Origin: Nocardioides mangrovicus
Lineage (GTDB): Bacteria > Actinomycetota > Actinomycetes > Propionibacteriales > Nocardioidaceae
Length of the DNA stretch: 64,000 nt
Assembly (NCBI RefSeq): GCF_003674065.1
Contig: NZ_RDBE01000001.1
Span: 519,614-583,613 of the forward strand
Direction: 5' to 3'
Positions 17,577-26,091 of the stretch are shown piece by piece (positions within the stretch are counted from its first letter, which is position 1; every line of letters begins with the position of its first letter). The position numbers and the translations under genes are program-made. The notes below the pieces were generated by a model. It was not told the origin of the DNA. It did no database searches and saw only the letters and a list, made by a program, of their open reading frames with translations.

Positions 17577-18245
17577 ATGCTCTACGGCCTGCTCCACGCG
17601 GTGGTGCCGCCCGTGGCCAAGGCCGTGTGGCGCCCGGAGGTCGTCGGCCTGGAGAACGTGCCGCGCACCGGCGGGGTGATCCTGGCCAGCAACCACCGCA
17701 GCTTCGCCGACAGCGTGGTGGTGCCGATCGTCGTCCCGCGCACCGTGGTCTACCTGGCCAAGCAGGACTACTTCACCGGCACCGGGGTGCGCGGCTACCT
17801 CACCCGCTCGTGGTTCGAGGCGATCGACATGCTGCCGGTCGACCGCGACGACGCCAAGGCCGCCATCGCCAGCCTCGACACCGCGCTCGAGGTGCTGGCC
17901 GACGGCAAGGCGTTCGGCATCTATCCCGAGGGCACCCGCTCGCGCGACGGCCGGCTCTACCGCGGCCGCACCGGCGTCGCCCACCTCGCCCTGACGGCCG
18001 GGGTGCCCGTGGTGCCGGTCGGCCTGCAGGGCACCGAGCGGCTGCAGCCCGTCGGCGCCCGGCTGCCGCGCCTGGCCAAGGTCCGCGTCGAGTTCGGCGA
18101 GCCCCTCGACTTCACCGGCCGCTTCGACGGCGTCCCTGCCGGCCGCGCCCGCCGCGAGGCCACCGACGAGATCATGGCCGCCATCGGCCGCCTCAGCGGC
18201 CAGGAGCCCGCCGGCGTCTACAACGAGCGCCCGGGCGGCTCCTGA
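17577..18245 (+). CDS. 1-acyl-sn-glycerol-3-phosphate acyltransferase-like (PlsC family)
   Basis: The 222-residue protein has the acyltransferase NHX4D motif (His40, Asp45 in NHRSFADS), the phosphate-binding YPEGTRSRDG near residue 119, and VPVVPVGLQG further on. It would transfer an acyl chain to lysophosphatidic acid or a related lysophospholipid at the membrane. Its TGA stop forms the first three bases of a 48-bp palindromic repeat. Confidence 0.9.
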   Translation: MLYGLLHAVVPPVAKAVWRPEVVGLENVPRTGGVILASNHRSFADSVVVPIVVPRTVVYLAKQDYFTGTGVRGYLTRSWFEAIDMLPVDRDDAKAAIASLDTALEVLADGKAFGIYPEGTRSRDGRLYRGRTGVAHLALTAGVPVVPVGLQGTERLQPVGARLPRLAKVRVEFGEPLDFTGRFDGVPAGRARREATDEIMAAIGRLSGQEPAGVYNERPGGS

Positions 18246-18290
18246 CGTCATACGAGGTGGTTGCTCCCGCGACCTCTTCGTATGACGTCA
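18243..18290. repeat. 48-bp palindromic element, copy 1
   Basis: Arms TGACGTCATACGA (18243-18255) and TCGTATGACGTCA (18278-18290) are perfect. The inner part continues pairing imperfectly, giving 19 of 22 positions over a TCCC loop. It starts at the plsC stop codon. Confidence 0.9.
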
Positions 18291-18305
18291 CGCGCCGTCC
18301 CTCCC

Positions 18306-18353
18306 TGACGTCATACGAGGTGGTTGCTCCCGCGACCCCTTCGTATGACGTCA
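18306..18353. repeat. 48-bp palindromic element, copy 2
   Basis: Nearly identical to copy 1, in direct orientation 15 bp downstream. Outer arms are perfect and the inner core GGTGGTTGCTCCCGCGACC is shared. Direct tandem placement suggests duplication. Confidence 0.9.
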
Positions 18354-18419
18354 AGAGTTCTCCACAGGTCGCGCAGGGGTGGGTGGTGAGAGAGACCGAC
18401 GCCGGGGAGCGTTCCGGTC

Positions 18420-19364
18420 GTGTTCACCTCTCCCGCCCGTCGTGCCCTCCGACTCGCCGAGCAACAGGTCGGTGTCGTCTCGCGACGTCAGCTCTACGGC
18501 CTCGGGGTGACACGGGGCGAGGTCCGGGCGCACGTGCGTGCCCAGCGCTGGCGGCGGGTGGGCACCCAGAGCGTCGCCGTCCACCTCGGACCCCTGCCGG
18601 TCGAGGCGCGGCGCTGGGCCGCCGTGTTCGAGGCCGGCCCGCGGGCGATGCTCGACGGACTCTCCGCGCTCGAGGCGGCCGGGTTGCAGCACGTCACCTC
18701 ACCGCTGGTGCGGGTCTCGGTGCCGCGGGGCGCCAAGGTCCGGCCGGGCCACGGCCGGCGGTGGGGGTTCGACATCCGGCAGACCCGGCGCTGGAGCGCG
18801 GACGACCTCGAGGCCACGGGGATCCCGCGTACGCAGCCGGCGGTGGCCGCGGTCCGGGCCGCTCTGTGGGCCCGTTCGGCGAAGGAGGCCGCGCTGGTGC
18901 TCACCACCACGGTGCAGCAGCGGCTCGCCGTGGCCGACGACCTCGGCCGCGAGGCGCTGCGGATCAGGCGCGACCGGCGTCGTGGCCTCGTCCTGGCCGT
19001 GGTGATGGACCTGGTGGGCGGTGTGGAGTCCCTCGGCGAGCTGAACGTCGTCCGCGAATGCCGGCGGCGCGGCATCCCACCGCCCTCGCGCCAGGTGGTG
19101 CGCCGCACCCGCCGCGGCACCTACTACCTCGACCTGGTCTGGGAGGAGTGGAAGGTGGTGGTCGAGGTCGACGGCATCCAGCACCTGTGGGCGGGTCGCG
19201 TGGTCGATGACGCCCTGCGCCAGAACGCCGTCACCCTCACCGACGCCACCGTCCTGCGGCTGCCCCTGCTCGGGCTGCGCCTGGAGCCCGACGAGTTCTT
19301 CGCCCAGATCGTCGACGCCCTGCGAGCCGCCGGCTGCCCGGGTCTCGGCCGGCTGAGCGCCTGA
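18420..19364 (+). CDS. AbiEi-like N-terminus plus DUF559 (Vsr-like) nuclease-fold protein
   Basis: The 314-residue protein has an N-terminal winged-helix region of the AbiEi antitoxin type (VVSRRQLYGLGVTRGEVRAH near residue 20, then RWRRVG). The C-terminal DUF559 domain is of the very-short-patch-repair endonuclease type: YYLDLVWEEWKVVVEVDG followed by QH and a late VLRLP strand. The Asp/Glu pattern fits a PD-(D/E)XK core. Such genes are common orphans in actinobacteria and their role is not established. There is no adjacent AbiEii toxin. The start is GTG 18420. Two 48-bp palindromes lie upstream and one downstream, as if framing a unit. Confidence 0.75.
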   Translation: MFTSPARRALRLAEQQVGVVSRRQLYGLGVTRGEVRAHVRAQRWRRVGTQSVAVHLGPLPVEARRWAAVFEAGPRAMLDGLSALEAAGLQHVTSPLVRVSVPRGAKVRPGHGRRWGFDIRQTRRWSADDLEATGIPRTQPAVAAVRAALWARSAKEAALVLTTTVQQRLAVADDLGREALRIRRDRRRGLVLAVVMDLVGGVESLGELNVVRECRRRGIPPPSRQVVRRTRRGTYYLDLVWEEWKVVVEVDGIQHLWAGRVVDDALRQNAVTLTDATVLRLPLLGLRLEPDEFFAQIVDALRAAGCPGLGRLSA

Positions 19365-19372
19365 GCAGCCCA

Positions 19373-19420
19373 GGACGTCATACGAGGTGGTTGCTCCCAC
19401 GACCGCGACGTATGACGTCA
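19373..19420. repeat. 48-bp palindromic element, copy 3
   Basis: Same size and layout as copies 1 and 2, with GACGTCATACGA and CGTATGACGTCA arms and the GGTGGTTGCTCCC core. The first base and a few inner bases differ. It lies between the DUF559 gene and hyuA. Confidence 0.88.
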
Positions 19421-19478
19421 CGCGCCCGCTCCGGTCGGCAGGTTGTGCCGGTGAGCCCCGGGGAGGGTCCGGGCTTGA

Positions 19479-21527
19479 ATGCGGTCCATGGCAGCACGGC
19501 GGCTCCGCATCGGCATCGACACCGGTGGCACGTTCACCGACGTCGTCGCGTTCGACGAGGAGAGCGGCGAGGTGATCACCACCAAGACCCCCTCGACGCC
19601 GAGCAACCCGGCCGACGGGTTCCTGGCCGGGGTGGAGAAGGTGCTGGAGCTGGCCGGCGACGCGGTCGTCAGCGCGATCAGCCACGGCACCACGGTGGCG
19701 ACCAACCAGCTGCTCGAGGGCAAGGTCACCGCGCTCGGGTTCGTCACCAACACCGGCTACGAGGCGATGCTGGAGATCGCCCGGCAGTCGGTGCCCGACG
19801 GCTACGGCAACTCCTACTTCTGGGTGAAGCCCGACCGGATCGTGCCGCGCCACCTCGTGAAGGGCGTCGAGGGGCGCCTCGACGTCGACGGCGCCGAGGT
19901 GCGTGCCTTCGACGAGGCCGGTGCGCGCGAGGTGGCGCGCTGGTTCCGCGAGCAGGGCACCGACACCCTCGGCGTCTGCTTCCTGCACGCCTACGCGAAC
20001 CCTGCGCACGAGGAGCGGATGCGGGAGATCCTGCGCGAGGAGCACCCCGACTGCGTGGTGTCGCTCTCGAGCCACGTGCTGCGCGAGTACCGCGAGTACG
20101 AGCGCGCCATGACCACGCTGGTCGACGCCGCCGTGAAGCCGCGGGTGAGCCGCTACGTCGAGTCCATCAAGCAGCGCCTCGCACCGTTCGGGCCGCCGCC
20201 GTTCTACGTCATGAAGTCCAACGGCGGCGTGCTGAGCGCCGACGAGGTCGTGCACCAGCCGATCACCACCGTGCTCTCGGGTCCCGCGGCCGGCGCGCTC
20301 GGCGCGGCGCTGATCGCCAGCGTCGCCGGCTACGACAAGGTGCTCACCAGCGACGGTGGCGGCACCTCCACCGACGTCAGCGTCGTCGTCGGCGGCGAGC
20401 CGACGCTCACCACCGAGGGCAGCGTCGGCGTCTACCCCAGCAAGATCCCGATGATCGACGTCGTCACCGTCGGGGCGGGCGGAGGTTCCATCGCCTGGCT
20501 CTCGCCGGAAGGGACGCTCAAGGTCGGCCCGCAGTCGGCCGGTGCCGACCCGGGGCCGCTCTGCTACGGCGCCGGCGGCACGGAGGTCACGGTCACCGAC
20601 GCCCACGTCGTGCTGGGCCGCATCCCGCCGCACCTGCTGGGCGGGGAGATCCCGCTCGACGTCGACGCCGCGCACAAGGGCGTCGAGGCGCTGGCCGACA
20701 GCCTGGGGCTGAGCCCCGAGGCGGCCGCCGCCGGCGTCCTGGAGATCTCGGCGTGGAACCAGGCCAACGCGCTGCGCCAGGTGACGGTCAAGCGCGGCCT
20801 CGACGTCCGCGACTTCACCCTCACCACCTTCGGCGGCTCCGGCTCGCTGCTGCTGTGCCGGCTGATGGACGTGCTCGGCATCCCGCGCGTGCTGGTGCCG
20901 CCCGACCCCGGCAACGTCTCGGCGTTCGGTCTGCTCACCGTCGACGTGCGCGGCGACTACGTGCGCACGCACGTCTCGCTCGACCCCGACGCCGCCGAGG
21001 TGGCGGCCGTCTTCGAGGAGCTGAGCGCCGAGGCCGCCGCGGCGCTGGCCGGCGAGGGGTTCGCCGCCGAGCACCACCGCTTCGCCCGCACCGCCGACCT
21101 GCGCTACTTCGGCCAGGCCTTCGAGGTGCGCGTGCCGGCCGAGGGGCAGCTGGCCGACGTCGAGGCGGCCTTCCACGCCGAGCACCGCGCCCTCTACGGC
21201 TACGACTTCGCCGATGACCCCGGCCAGCAGGTGGAGTGGGTCAACCTCCGGGTCACCGGCATCGGGCCGATCCAGCGGCCGGAGATCTCCCGCTCGGTCG
21301 ACGTGCCGACCCCGACCCATGAGACATCGACCAGGCCCGTCTGCTTCGACCCCGCCGCCGGCTACGTCGACACCCCGGTGCTGTGGCGGCCCGACCTGGC
21401 CGGGGGCACCGTGGTCGAGGGGCCGGCGATCCTGGAGGAGTTCGGCTCGACGGTGCCGATCCATCCCGGCTACGCCGCCCGCGTGGACGACTACCGCAAC
21501 CTCATCGTCGAGAGGAGCGGCCGATGA
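19479..21527 (+). CDS. Hydantoinase/oxoprolinase subunit A (HyuA family)
   Basis: The 682-residue protein has an N-terminal ASKHA-type ATP-binding start, RIGIDTGGTFTDVV. The second phosphate-binding region, DGGGTSTDVSVV, is near residue 290, followed by TVGAGGGSIAW and a C-terminal SoxA/Hydant_A region (RYFGQAFEVRVP). HyuA with HyuB forms ATP-dependent ring-opening or carboxylating enzymes (oxoprolinase, N-methylhydantoinase, acetone/acetophenone carboxylase types). ATG 19479 has a GGAGG upstream; ATG 19488 is possible. It overlaps hyuB by ATGA. Substrate unknown, but the setting between pyrimidine genes makes a cyclic amide plausible. Confidence 0.88.
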   Translation: MRSMAARRLRIGIDTGGTFTDVVAFDEESGEVITTKTPSTPSNPADGFLAGVEKVLELAGDAVVSAISHGTTVATNQLLEGKVTALGFVTNTGYEAMLEIARQSVPDGYGNSYFWVKPDRIVPRHLVKGVEGRLDVDGAEVRAFDEAGAREVARWFREQGTDTLGVCFLHAYANPAHEERMREILREEHPDCVVSLSSHVLREYREYERAMTTLVDAAVKPRVSRYVESIKQRLAPFGPPPFYVMKSNGGVLSADEVVHQPITTVLSGPAAGALGAALIASVAGYDKVLTSDGGGTSTDVSVVVGGEPTLTTEGSVGVYPSKIPMIDVVTVGAGGGSIAWLSPEGTLKVGPQSAGADPGPLCYGAGGTEVTVTDAHVVLGRIPPHLLGGEIPLDVDAAHKGVEALADSLGLSPEAAAAGVLEISAWNQANALRQVTVKRGLDVRDFTLTTFGGSGSLLLCRLMDVLGIPRVLVPPDPGNVSAFGLLTVDVRGDYVRTHVSLDPDAAEVAAVFEELSAEAAAALAGEGFAAEHHRFARTADLRYFGQAFEVRVPAEGQLADVEAAFHAEHRALYGYDFADDPGQQVEWVNLRVTGIGPIQRPEISRSVDVPTPTHETSTRPVCFDPAAGYVDTPVLWRPDLAGGTVVEGPAILEEFGSTVPIHPGYAARVDDYRNLIVERSGR

Positions 21528-23416
21528 GCCGCCGCGCACCGACTCAGTTCCCGTTCGGCACGCTCACCGACGACGCCGGGGCCGGCGCCGACCCGGTGCT
21601 GGTCGAGATCGTGCAGGGCTCGCTGGCCAGCGTCGAGATGGAGGTCGAGACCGCCATCGCCCGCACCAGCCGCAGCCCGATGATCCGCGACGCCCACGAC
21701 TTCCGCGCCGGCATCCACGACCGGCTGCTGCGCAAGCTCACCGGACGCTCGTACTCGGCGCTGGTGCACCCGGTGGCACGCGACTTCCCGATCAAGGAGA
21801 TGCGCGAGGGCGACGTCTTCTTCCACAACGACGTCTACCGCTCCGAGGGCGGCATCGGCCACCTGCCCGACCTGTGCGTCACGGTGCCGGTGTTCTCGGC
21901 CGGGCGCGTAGTCGCGTTCGTGCAGGCCTTCGGCCACCACGACGACATCGGCGGCGCGGTGCCGGGCTCGATGCCCAGCCAGGCCACCAGCGTCTTCGAG
22001 GAGGGGCTGATGGTCCCGCCGATCCGGCTGTGGGACGCCGGGGTGCCCAACCGCGCGGCGCTGACGATCATGACCCGCAACTCGCGGATGCCGGAGTCGC
22101 TGGCCGCGGACCTCGACGCCGAGTGCTCGGCCTGCCTGATGGGCGCGCGGCGGCTGGGCGAGCTCTTCGACCGCTACGGCGTCGACGTCGTGGAGTCCTG
22201 CTTCGACGCCATCATCGACCGCACCACGCAGACCTACCGCCGCGAGATCCTCTCCCAGATCCCCGTCGGGGAGTGGGTGTGGGAGGACTACGCCGAGCAC
22301 GACGGCGTCGACGAGCCGCGGCTGCACACCCAGCGCATCACGCTGACCCGCACCGGCCCCGACGACCCCGACGGCGAGCGCCTGGTGCTCGACTTCGACG
22401 GCACCTCGCCGCAGGCCAAGGGCCCGATCAACCACGTCGGCGACGCCAGCGACGGGGTCTTCCTCAAGAAGTGGCTGGCGCCGATCCTGCGCAACCTGGC
22501 CGAGTCGCCGGAGCGGATGGCCGAGCTCGACGTCAACGAGGGCGTCGTGCCGCTCATCGAGATGCGGTTCCCCGAGCCGGGCACCCTGCTCACGCCGGTC
22601 TTCCCGGCGCCCACCAACGCCCGCACCTTCGTCATCCTGCGGCTGCTCGGCGTGCTCGCCGGCGTCGTGGCCAAGGCCGTGGACGGCCGGATGCCGGCCG
22701 ACCAGGAGACCATCCGCTACACCGGCGTCTACGGCGAGGACCTCCAGGGCCGGCCCTACCTGATGCGCGAGGTGCTCGGCGGCGGCTCGGGTGGGCGCTA
22801 CTACGCCGACGGCGAGGACACCATCCACGTCGTCCCCGACTCGCGGAACCTGCCGACCGAGTTCACCGAGGCGCGCTTCCCCTTCCGTGTCGAGTCGCTC
22901 GGCCTGGCCGTCGACTCGGGTGGGGCGGGGGAGTTCCGCGGTGGGCTGGGCTACGAGAAGCAGATCCGCATGCTGGCCGACGCACACTTCATGTCCATCG
23001 CCGACCGCTCGATCCTGGCCTGCTGGGGCGTCAAGGGCGGCCTGGCCGGCCAGCCGTTCCAGGTCACCATCGACCCCGGCGGCCCGCACGAGCGCGAGGT
23101 CGACGCCCTCGCCGACGCCGAGCCCGTCCGCGCCGGCGAGCTGATCCGCATCCGCACCACCGGCGGTGGTGGCTGGGGCGACCCGCTGCGTCGCGACCCC
23201 GCGCTCGTCGTCCGCGACGTGCAGTGGCAGAAGGTCTCGCCCGAGGCGGCGCTGGCCGACTACGGCGTCGTGCTCACCGACGACGGGTTCGACCCGGCGG
23301 CCACCGAGGCCGAGCGTGGCTCGCGCCCGGCCCCCGCCGAGGCGTTCTTCGACCGTGGGCCCGGCTACGCGCGCCTGGCCGGCGGCGCCGAGCACGCCGA
23401 GGTGGACACGCTCTGA
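21524..23416 (+). CDS. Hydantoinase/oxoprolinase subunit B (HyuB family)
   Basis: The 630-residue protein is a hydantoinase B member: DPVLVEIVQGSLASVEMEVE near residue 25, then IARTSRSPMIRD, FFHNDVYRSEGGIGHLPD and FGHHDDIGG, and a Gly-rich C-terminal GGGGWGDPLRRDP. It is the partner of HyuA, to which it is translationally coupled, with GAGGAG ahead of the ATG. It ends 1 bp before the stop of the convergent SMP-30 gene. The HyuAB reaction cannot be fixed from sequence. Confidence 0.88.
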   Translation: MSRRAPTQFPFGTLTDDAGAGADPVLVEIVQGSLASVEMEVETAIARTSRSPMIRDAHDFRAGIHDRLLRKLTGRSYSALVHPVARDFPIKEMREGDVFFHNDVYRSEGGIGHLPDLCVTVPVFSAGRVVAFVQAFGHHDDIGGAVPGSMPSQATSVFEEGLMVPPIRLWDAGVPNRAALTIMTRNSRMPESLAADLDAECSACLMGARRLGELFDRYGVDVVESCFDAIIDRTTQTYRREILSQIPVGEWVWEDYAEHDGVDEPRLHTQRITLTRTGPDDPDGERLVLDFDGTSPQAKGPINHVGDASDGVFLKKWLAPILRNLAESPERMAELDVNEGVVPLIEMRFPEPGTLLTPVFPAPTNARTFVILRLLGVLAGVVAKAVDGRMPADQETIRYTGVYGEDLQGRPYLMREVLGGGSGGRYYADGEDTIHVVPDSRNLPTEFTEARFPFRVESLGLAVDSGGAGEFRGGLGYEKQIRMLADAHFMSIADRSILACWGVKGGLAGQPFQVTIDPGGPHEREVDALADAEPVRAGELIRIRTTGGGGWGDPLRRDPALVVRDVQWQKVSPEAALADYGVVLTDDGFDPAATEAERGSRPAPAEAFFDRGPGYARLAGGAEHAEVDTL

Positions 23417-23417
23417 C

Positions 23418-24311
23418 TCAGGGCCGCCCGCCGTGCGGCACGTCGACCGTGCAGGTGCGGATCTCGGCCTCGCGGGCGGCGCTGCGGGCGTGCTCGTCGA
23501 AGTCGGGCGCGCAGCTCATGAACAGCGTGCGGCCGTCGCTGCCGCCGAGCATGCAGGCGAAGACGCCGGTGCCGGGGGAGATCTCCTCGAGGATCTCGCC
23601 GCCCTCGCGCACCCGGAGCACGCGGCCGTTGATGGCGTCGGCCAGCCAGAGCGCCCCCTCGACGTCGAGTCCGCAGCCGTCGGGGCCGACCGACGCCTGG
23701 TGGAGCGCCTCGGCGATCACGCGGGAGGTGGGCAGCTCGCCGAACTGCGCCCAGATCCGGCGGTTGGTGAGCGTGCCGTCGTCGGCGATGTCGAACGCGG
23801 ACACGCGGTTGCCGAACGTCTCGTCGACCAGCAGCACGCCGTCGTCGGTGACGACGCTGCCGTTGGGGAACCACAGGTCGTCGGCCACCTGCTCCACCGT
23901 GCCGTCGGGGTCGACCCGCAGCAGGACGGTGGGCTCGATGTCGGCGCCGGCCATCAGGTCGAACCCGAAGTTGCCCAGCCACGCGCGCCCGTCGGCGTCG
24001 ACCACCATGTCGTTGGGGTGGCCGGTGACGAAGGCCGAGACGTCGGCGTGCACGACCAGCGAGCCGTCGGTCTCGCGGCGCATCACCGAGCTGTCCTTCA
24101 TCGAGACGTAAAGCAGCCGGCCGTCGGGCAGCCAGCCGATGCCGGAGGGCTGCTGCGGCACCTCGACCTCGGTGCGCAGGTCGCTGCCGTCCTCGCCGAC
24201 CGAGTAGATGGCGTGGGTGTAGAAGTCGGCGAACCACAGCCGGCCCTCGTGCCAGCGCGGGCACTCGGTATAGGACATGCCGCTGACGAGCGTGGTGATC
24301 TCCCGGGTCAT
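23418..24311 (-). CDS. SMP-30/gluconolactonase/LRE-family protein
   Basis: The 297-residue protein is a six-bladed beta-propeller of the SMP-30 type: ECPRWHEGRLWFAD near residue 16, the metal-site region HPNDMVVDADGRAWLGN near residue 98, WFPNGSVV, and GPDGCGLDVEGALWLAD. Glu16-, Asn- and Asp-type metal ligands appear in place. The family hydrolyses lactones or related esters. It is convergent with hyuB and has its own upstream region. Confidence 0.86.
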   Translation of the reverse strand: MTREITTLVSGMSYTECPRWHEGRLWFADFYTHAIYSVGEDGSDLRTEVEVPQQPSGIGWLPDGRLLYVSMKDSSVMRRETDGSLVVHADVSAFVTGHPNDMVVDADGRAWLGNFGFDLMAGADIEPTVLLRVDPDGTVEQVADDLWFPNGSVVTDDGVLLVDETFGNRVSAFDIADDGTLTNRRIWAQFGELPTSRVIAEALHQASVGPDGCGLDVEGALWLADAINGRVLRVREGGEILEEISPGTGVFACMLGGSDGRTLFMSCAPDFDEHARSAAREAEIRTCTVDVPHGGRP

Positions 24312-24362
24312 GGCGCGACCCTAGCCAGTCGTGTGACGGCGGTCACCGTCGACGATGGACGC

Positions 24363-24764
24363 ATGCACCCGCTCGTCACCCGCCTCGACCTGCAGCCGCA
24401 CCCCGAGGGCGGCTGGTTCCGGCAGACCTGGGCCTCACCGGAGACGGTGGTGCTGCCCGACGGCCGGGTGCGTCCGACCGCCACGCTGATCTACTTCTGG
24501 CTGCCGGCCGGAGAGTCCTCGGCTTGGCACCGCGTGCGCTCCGACGAGGTCTGGCTCGCACACACCGGCACGGTCACCCTCGAGCTTGGGGGCAGCGGAC
24601 CCGAGCCCGCCGCCGTCACCACCCGGGTCGTCGGCCCCGAGGCCGACGCCCAGGCGGTGGTGGCCGCGGACGTCTGGCAGCGCACCGTCCCCGCCGTCGA
24701 CGACGCGCTGGTCAGCTGCCTGGTCTCACCCGGGTTCGACTTCGCCGACTTCGAGCTGCTCTAG
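24363..24764 (+). CDS. Cupin-fold DUF985 protein
   Basis: The 133-residue protein has the DUF985 signature: LDLQPHPEGGWFRQTW near residue 8, then LIYFWLPAGESSAWHRV and DEVWLAHTG. The cupin histidines and glutamates are present. Function is unknown; some members bind metal or sugar-like ligands. The TAG stop overlaps the stop of the convergent gene by 4 bp through CTAG. Confidence 0.85.
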   Translation: MHPLVTRLDLQPHPEGGWFRQTWASPETVVLPDGRVRPTATLIYFWLPAGESSAWHRVRSDEVWLAHTGTVTLELGGSGPEPAAVTTRVVGPEADAQAVVAADVWQRTVPAVDDALVSCLVSPGFDFADFELL

Positions 24765-25300
24765 CTCTTCTTCTTCTCCTGGCGCTCCTGCCGCTTGGCC
24801 TGGCACGCGTCCTGACGCTGCGCGCGCTTCTTGGCGATCTTCTCGACCTTCTCGCCGTAGGTGCCGGACGCGGCGTCCGACATGACCTTGGCGACGGCGG
24901 CCTTGCGCTGCTCGCCGGCGGGCTGCTGGGCGGCGTCCTTCAGCGCGGCCTTGAGGGCGTCGGGGGCCTGGGCGCGCCAGTGGAGCCGCCGGTTCTCCCG
25001 CTTGAGCACGGCGATCTCGGTGGCCTGGCCGTAGTGGCCCTGCCGGGCCTCCTTGCGGACCTTGGTCAGCGCCTCGCGGCGCTCCTTGCCCTTCGGCTGC
25101 TGGCGTGCCGCCTTGAGGTCGGTCTTGAGAGAGGCCGGCGCCTTGGCGAGCGCGAAGCCGTGACCGCAGTGCGCGGTCTTGGTGGTGGCGGCCGACGAGG
25201 CGCCGGCGGAGTGGACGCCGGTGACGCCGGTGACGATGGCGCCGGTGGCGAGAGCGGCGGTGCCGAGCACCTTGCCGGTGAGGATGAGGGTTCCGTTCAT
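24761..25300 (-). CDS. Exported lysine/alanine-rich protein of unknown function
   Basis: The 179-residue protein opens with a signal-like hydrophobic segment (residues 5-30, GKVLGTAALATGAIVTGV, then AGASSA). The rest is helical and charged, with two related blocks: a Q-Q-P-K/A-G-x-x-R-x-E/K-A-x-x-K-V motif near residues 67-83 and 126-142. Each block is followed by a GxYG/GHYG turn. It ends in a Lys/Arg/Gln-rich tail. Only two cysteines are present after the signal. No family was recognised; a cell-envelope role is possible. It is divergent from the two-component system, which might sense the same stress. Confidence 0.65.
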   Translation of the reverse strand: MNGTLILTGKVLGTAALATGAIVTGVTGVHSAGASSAATTKTAHCGHGFALAKAPASLKTDLKAARQQPKGKERREALTKVRKEARQGHYGQATEIAVLKRENRRLHWRAQAPDALKAALKDAAQQPAGEQRKAAVAKVMSDAASGTYGEKVEKIAKKRAQRQDACQAKRQERQEKKKS

Positions 25301-25403
25301 GTCACGAGACGATGCCGGGCCCTGGTGACGGGCGGATCAGACCGAGGTACGGGTTCGGTAAGTGGGACGGGTCTTCGCCCGTGCGCGCACTACCGTTCCT
25401 GCC

Positions 25404-26081
25404 ATGGCGGAGACCGGACTGGTGCTCGTCGTCGAGGACGAGCCTGCGATCGCCGACCTCGAGCGGCGCTACCTGGCCCAGCAGGGCTACGGCGTGCACG
25501 TCGAGGCCGACGGCGAGGCCGCGCTGGCCGCGGTCGGCCGGCTGCGACCGGTGGCGGTGGTCCTCGACGTCGGGCTCCCGGGCGTGGACGGGGTCGAGGT
25601 GTGCCGCCGGCTGCGCGAGGCCGGCGACTGGACGCCGGTGCTGTTCGTGACCGCCCGCGACGACGAGATCGACCGCGTGCTGGGGCTGGAGATCGGCGCC
25701 GACGACTACCTGACCAAGCCGTTCTCGCCGCGCGAGCTGGTCGCCCGGGTCAAGGCCGTGCTGCGGCGCGGCCCGCGCGACGCCGACACGGTGGTGCTGG
25801 AGGCGGGGCCGGTGCGCCTCGACCCCGGGGCCCGCACGGCGAGCGTGGCGGGCGACCCGCTGGCGCTGACCGTCACCGAGTTCAACCTGCTCGAGGTGCT
25901 GTTGCGCGGCAAGGGCAAGGTGGTCGGCCGTTCGGAGCTGCTCGCCCGGGCCTGGGGCCAGGCCGACTACGGCACCAGCCGCACCGTCGACGTCCACGTC
26001 GCCCAGCTGCGGGCCAAGCTGGGCGAGGACAGCCCGATCGAGACCGTCCGCGGCGTCGGCTACCGGATCCCGGCCGGCTGA
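25404..26081 (+). CDS. OmpR/PhoB-family response regulator
   Basis: The 225-residue protein has a receiver domain with acidic pocket Glu11-Asp12, phospho-acceptor Asp55 in VLDVGLPG, Thr/Ala83-84 and Lys105 in YLTKPFS. The C-terminal winged helix carries LTVTEFNLLEVLL and SRTVDVHVAQLRAKLG. ATG 25404 was preferred over an in-frame upstream ATG because it starts the receiver fold. The histidine kinase follows after 10 bp. Confidence 0.94.
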   Translation: MAETGLVLVVEDEPAIADLERRYLAQQGYGVHVEADGEAALAAVGRLRPVAVVLDVGLPGVDGVEVCRRLREAGDWTPVLFVTARDDEIDRVLGLEIGADDYLTKPFSPRELVARVKAVLRRGPRDADTVVLEAGPVRLDPGARTASVAGDPLALTVTEFNLLEVLLRGKGKVVGRSELLARAWGQADYGTSRTVDVHVAQLRAKLGEDSPIETVRGVGYRIPAG

Positions 26082-26091
26082 GCGGCCGCTG

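Noticed and set aside
18420-19364. Complete type IV AbiE toxin-antitoxin pair
   Set aside because: Only the AbiEi-like N-terminal domain is present, fused to DUF559; there is no AbiEii nucleotidyltransferase next to it.
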